From assembly GCA_029556615.1 (NCBI GenBank), contig JAKQDD010000209.1:62001-126000 (forward strand): a DNA stretch of 64,000 bases, given 5' to 3'. The position numbers and the translations under genes are program-made. This document shows positions 63,374-64,000 of this stretch, in pieces; position 1 is the stretch's first letter; each line of letters starts with the position of its first letter. Source of the DNA: Verrucomicrobiota bacterium. Its GTDB lineage: Bacteria; Verrucomicrobiota; Verrucomicrobiia; Limisphaerales; J093. The notes under the pieces are model-generated. The model was not told where the DNA came from. It ran no database searches and saw only the letters and a program-made list of their open reading frames with translations.

Positions 63374-64000
63374 ATGAAATCACGGCTGATCCTGCCACGC
63401 CGCTATCGGCCCCAGCTCGGGGTCCGGGAAACCGAACGAGCCATCAAAGCCTTGAAGGACTTCTTCGAGCTGAACCTGGCGACCGAGCTCAGCCTGTCGA
63501 GGGTCACCGCGCCCCTCTTCGTCCGCAGCGGCACCGGGATCAATGACGATCTCAACGGCATCGAGAGGCCGGTGGCCTTCCCCGTGCCCGATCTGGGCGG
63601 CAGCCAGGTCGAAATCGTCCAGTCCCTGGCGAAATGGAAGCGGCTCATGCTGGCCGAGCTGGCCTTCGAACCCGGCTTTGGGCTCTACACGGACATGAAC
63701 GCCCTGCGCCCCGACGAGCGCCTCGACAACACGCACTCGATCTATGTCGACCAATGGGACTGGGAGCGGGTGATCACGCCCGCGGACCGAACCGTGGCGT
63801 TCCTCCGGCTGATTGTCGGGAAACTCTACGGCATCCTCAAGCGCACCGAGCAATTCGTCTACGAGCGGTACCCGGCCATCCGACCCCTTCTTCCCGACAC
63901 CCTGGCGTTTGTGCATGCGGAGGACCTGCTGCGGGAGTACCCCCGGCTTAGCCCGCGCGCGAGAGAGACCGAGTTTGTCCGCGACCACGGCGCCGCCTTC
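63374..64000 (+). CDS. asnA: Aspartate-ammonia ligase, N-terminal part
   Basis: The frame is open to the window edge (209 residues seen). Aspartate to asparagine using ammonia. KSRLILPRRYRPQLGVRETERAIKALKDFF, APLFVRSGTGINDDLNG, VQSLAKWKRLMLAEL and HSIYVDQWDWERVI are the standard AsnA class-II tRNA-synthetase-fold blocks. ATG 63374 is preferred because it matches the usual N-terminus; ATG 63287 in frame would add 29 residues without homology. Confidence 0.93.
   Translation, partial: MKSRLILPRRYRPQLGVRETERAIKALKDFFELNLATELSLSRVTAPLFVRSGTGINDDLNGIERPVAFPVPDLGGSQVEIVQSLAKWKRLMLAELAFEPGFGLYTDMNALRPDERLDNTHSIYVDQWDWERVITPADRTVAFLRLIVGKLYGILKRTEQFVYERYPAIRPLLPDTLAFVHAEDLLREYPRLSPRARETEFVRDHGAAF

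Overview
This is a high-GC bacterial chromosome segment with about 50 protein genes packed on both strands. I see no rRNA, tRNA or CRISPR array. The content points to Verrucomicrobiota, probably the Limisphaerales/Pedosphaera side. The reasons are Tat-exported Gfo/Idh/MocA oxidoreductases, a DUF1080 lipoprotein, a PQQ-type beta-propeller, a DUF5107-TPR giant protein, very long secreted multidomain proteins, and few recognisable Shine-Dalgarno sites. The placement is inferred from gene style, not from a marker gene.

Layout. 1-6.9 kb: end of a PLP aminotransferase, CDF metal exporter, Tat Gfo/Idh oxidoreductase, FHA-adenylate/guanylate cyclase, small membrane protein, ApgM phosphoglycerate mutase, PI-PLC-like lipoprotein. 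6.9-14.2 kb (minus strand): two tandem cyclophilins, then folP-cdaA-cdaR (folate plus c-di-AMP), a glyoxalase, Maf, a second Gfo/Idh oxidoreductase and a PHP-like hydrolase. 14.2-14.6 kb: a transposase remnant beside a decayed repeat. 15.1-22.7 kb: one tight minus-strand run topB-xer-nadA-parB-pfkB-def. 22.9-31.2 kb: secreted proteins (CAP domain, DUF1080), GlcF-like Fe-S protein, hybrid histidine kinase, FadL-like porin. 31.4-37.7 kb: an NAD cassette (SPFH protein, divergent NAD kinase, pncB, nadE, pncA). 37.9-44.7 kb: ceramidase-sialidase fusion, hypD-hypE, GTP-type PEP carboxykinase. 45-47 kb: toxin-antitoxin pair and an unusual PurF. 47.4-60 kb: membrane-spermidine synthase fusion, DUF5107-TPR protein, beheaded ATPase pseudogene and a >2100-residue subtilase carrying lectin, cohesin-like and dockerin-like parts. 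60-64 kb: beta-propeller, tmk, riboflavin synthase, start of asnA.

How the genes work together. NAD metabolism is represented three ways: de novo (nadA), salvage (pncA, pncB, nadE) and a kinase-like protein. Envelope and carbohydrate scavenging is strong: Tat oxidoreductases, DUF1080, PHP hydrolase, sialidase-like and lectin/protease proteins. Two signalling nucleotides are implied, cAMP/cGMP and c-di-AMP.

The most unusual signal is a dispersed non-coding repeat of about 180 bp. It has four clear copies, all in the same orientation, plus two decayed ones. Each clear copy is built from two pairs of inverted arms and ends in a GC palindrome. One copy has become the C-terminus of a glyoxalase, and a decayed copy abuts an apparent REP-type (Y1) transposase remnant.
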